From Clostridiales bacterium (GTDB lineage Bacteria > Bacillota > Clostridia > Lachnospirales > Lachnospiraceae): a DNA stretch of 8,171 nt. Position 1 is the first letter of the stretch, and each line of letters begins with the position of its first letter. The position numbers were made by a program, and so were the translations under genes. The notes beneath the pieces are model-generated. The model ran no database searches. It was given only the letters and a program-made list of their open reading frames with translations, and had not been told where the DNA came from. The stretch is from NCBI GenBank assembly GCA_021203115.1, contig JAJQBV010000120.1, forward strand, positions 1-8,171. Reading direction: 5' to 3'. Positions 6,607 through 8,171 of this stretch are shown one piece after another.

Positions 6607-8171
6607 ATGTCGAAGCGAATCCAGGTCGCTCAGGTGGCGGTCCCGTTACAACATGATACCGGGCAGGTGATAAAAAAGGCATGCCGGACTGCGGGGATAC
6701 CGGCGGGAGATCTCGAGGGAACCGAGATCGTCCGGAAGTCCGTGGATGCCCGCCGCAGGGACGCCCTGCGGTATACCTATACCATTGACCTGCTTGTACC
6801 GGATCATATAAAATACAAAAAAAACGACCGAAATGTCCGGGAAGTGACGATTGAAACATATCATCCCGCGCAGACCGGTCAGGCGGTACCGGCTCATCCG
6901 GTCGCAGTCATCGGAACCGGGCCGGCCGGTCTTTTTTGCGCGTATCTTCTCGCAAAATACGGGTACAAACCGCTGATTTTCGAGCGGGGGAAGCCGGTGG
7001 AGGAGCGGCAGGCGGATGTGGAGACATTCTGGGCGGGCGGCACGCTCGACCCGGAGTCCAATGTCCAGTTTGGCGAGGGCGGCGCGGGAACCTTTTCCGA
7101 CGGGAAGTTAAACACCATGGTCAAGGATAAATCCGGGCGGAACCGCTTTGTCCTTGAGACCTTTGCCGCGTTCGGCGCACCGGCGGATATTCTGTACGAG
7201 AGCCGGCCGCATATCGGCACGGACATTCTGCGCGCGGTTGTCGCCAATATGAGAAAAGAGATTCTCCGCATGGGAGGATGTTATTTCTTCTCCTCCGCGG
7301 TGACGGATTTTGAGGTTCGGGATCATCAGCTGACGGCGCTGGTGGTCAACGGCAGCACGCGCGTTCCGGTCTCGGCGGCGGTTCTTGCCGTCGGTCACAG
7401 TGCCCGTGATACGTTTGCTGTTTTGAAGAAGCGTCAGGCGGATCTGTGCCCGAAGCCGTTTGCGGTGGGCATGCGGGTGGAGCATCCGCAGGAGATGATC
7501 GATGCAAGTCAGTACGGGGAGGGGGCGGACCGGTCGCTTCTTCCTCCGGCAGCCTACAAGCTGACATGGCGTGCCGGAAACGGCAGGAGCGTCTACACAT
7601 TCTGTATGTGCCCCAGCGGGTATGTGGTCAATGCCTCCTCACAGGAGGGCGGCATGGCGGTCAATGGGATGAGCTATCGTGCGCGGGACGCGAAAAATGC
7701 GAACAGTGCCGTTATTGTTTCCGTGACGCCGGAGGATTTTCCGGATCCGGACGATCCCCTGTCCGGCGTGGCTTTTCAGAGGATGCTGGAGGAGCGGGCG
7801 TGGAGAGCCGGGGGAGGCCGCATTCCGCAGCAGCGCTTCGGGGATTTTGAACAGGGAATTTCAAAGGAAAATGTGGAAAGACAGTTTGCCTCCTGCACAA
7901 AGGGAGCGGCAAGGGAGACCGACCTGACGGGGATTTTCCCGGTTGCCGTCCGGGATGCTTTCGTGGAGGGAATGCACGCTTTCGGGAAGAAGATCGCCGG
8001 GTTTGACCGGACGGACGCGGTTTTGTCCGCGGTGGAGAGCCGCACCTCCTCCCCGGTGCGCATCGTCCGGGACGAGACCTTTCAGAGTAACATCCGGGGT
8101 CTGTATCCCTGCGGGGAGGGCGCCGGGTATGCGGGCGGGATCACTTCCACCGCCATGGACGGGCTGAAGTG
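6607..8171 (+). CDS. FAD-dependent dehydrogenase, COG2509 type (3' end outside window)
   Basis: An uninterrupted frame runs from ATG 6607 to the end of the window, with 521 codons visible. An in-frame TGA at 6592-6594 fixes the upstream limit. The N-terminal ~95 residues form a small domain ending with KSVDARRRDALRYTYTIDL, a hallmark of this family. The FAD-binding Rossmann motif is VAVIGTGPAGLFCAYLLAK (G103, G105, G108), with E126 at the end of strand 2. The signature SNVQFGEGGAGTFSDGKLNT is at 151-170. The C-terminal FAD contact is GLYPCGEGAGYAGGITSTAMDG, just before the window edge. Related proteins are about 520-540 residues, so only about 10-20 residues are missing. The substrate is unknown; the proteins are annotated as uncharacterised FAD-dependent dehydrogenases. 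The ribosome site is weak (GAGAG at 6593-6597). It is probably cotranscribed with the preceding flavoprotein gene. An A8 tract at 6817-6824 encodes Lys-Lys-Asn without breaking the frame. Confidence 0.92.
   Translation, partial: MSKRIQVAQVAVPLQHDTGQVIKKACRTAGIPAGDLEGTEIVRKSVDARRRDALRYTYTIDLLVPDHIKYKKNDRNVREVTIETYHPAQTGQAVPAHPVAVIGTGPAGLFCAYLLAKYGYKPLIFERGKPVEERQADVETFWAGGTLDPESNVQFGEGGAGTFSDGKLNTMVKDKSGRNRFVLETFAAFGAPADILYESRPHIGTDILRAVVANMRKEILRMGGCYFFSSAVTDFEVRDHQLTALVVNGSTRVPVSAAVLAVGHSARDTFAVLKKRQADLCPKPFAVGMRVEHPQEMIDASQYGEGADRSLLPPAAYKLTWRAGNGRSVYTFCMCPSGYVVNASSQEGGMAVNGMSYRARDAKNANSAVIVSVTPEDFPDPDDPLSGVAFQRMLEERAWRAGGGRIPQQRFGDFEQGISKENVERQFASCTKGAARETDLTGIFPVAVRDAFVEGMHAFGKKIAGFDRTDAVLSAVESRTSSPVRIVRDETFQSNIRGLYPCGEGAGYAGGITSTAMDGLK

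Overview
The window looks like a chromosomal segment of a spore-forming, fairly GC-rich member of the Clostridia, most likely a Lachnospiraceae-type organism. The basis is the yqfD-phoH-ybeY gene order, protein sequences that resemble Lachnospiraceae versions as I remember them, and strong AGGAG/GGAGG ribosome binding sites. The taxon is an inference; no rRNA or marker search was possible. All genes lie on the + strand, coding density is very high, and no gene-free stretch exceeds about 65 bases. I see no RNA gene, insertion sequence, CRISPR array or prophage.

Layout: (1) 1-486, 3' end of yqfD (stage IV sporulation protein family). (2) 449-1450, phoH (PhoH-like P-loop ATPase), overlapping yqfD. 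(3) 1452-1949, ybeY (16S rRNA-maturation endoribonuclease), one base after phoH. (4) 1967-3081, a DUF3048/YerB-type lipoprotein gene broken by a single-base (-1) frameshift at an A4 run near 2795-2798. (5) 3097-4755, a 14-helix-type MOP-superfamily flippase of the SpoVB/YtgP(MurJ) group. (6) 4806-5213, a small membrane-anchored protein whose extracytoplasmic domain resembles the BofC C-terminal domain. (7) 5278-6552, an HI0933/'aminoacetone oxidase'-family flavoprotein starting at TTG. (8) 6607 to the window end, an FAD-dependent dehydrogenase of the COG2509 type, lacking only its last residues.

Genes 1-5 are spaced like one transcription unit (overlap, 1, 17 and 15 bases). An AT-rich promoter-like island inside yqfD could let the housekeeping phoH-ybeY pair be transcribed outside sporulation. 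Promoter-like sites also precede genes 6 and 7. Three of the eight genes (yqfD, the SpoVB/MurJ-like flippase, the BofC-like protein) belong to, or resemble, families linked to sporulation or envelope assembly. PhoH and YbeY serve RNA/ribosome metabolism. The two flavoproteins are a separate, poorly characterised redox pair.

This is mostly a conserved core region and I do not see a convincing new system. The points most worth a second look are the frameshift in the DUF3048 gene, the non-standard neighbourhood of ybeY, the AT-rich promoter-like island within yqfD, and the BofC-like small protein.
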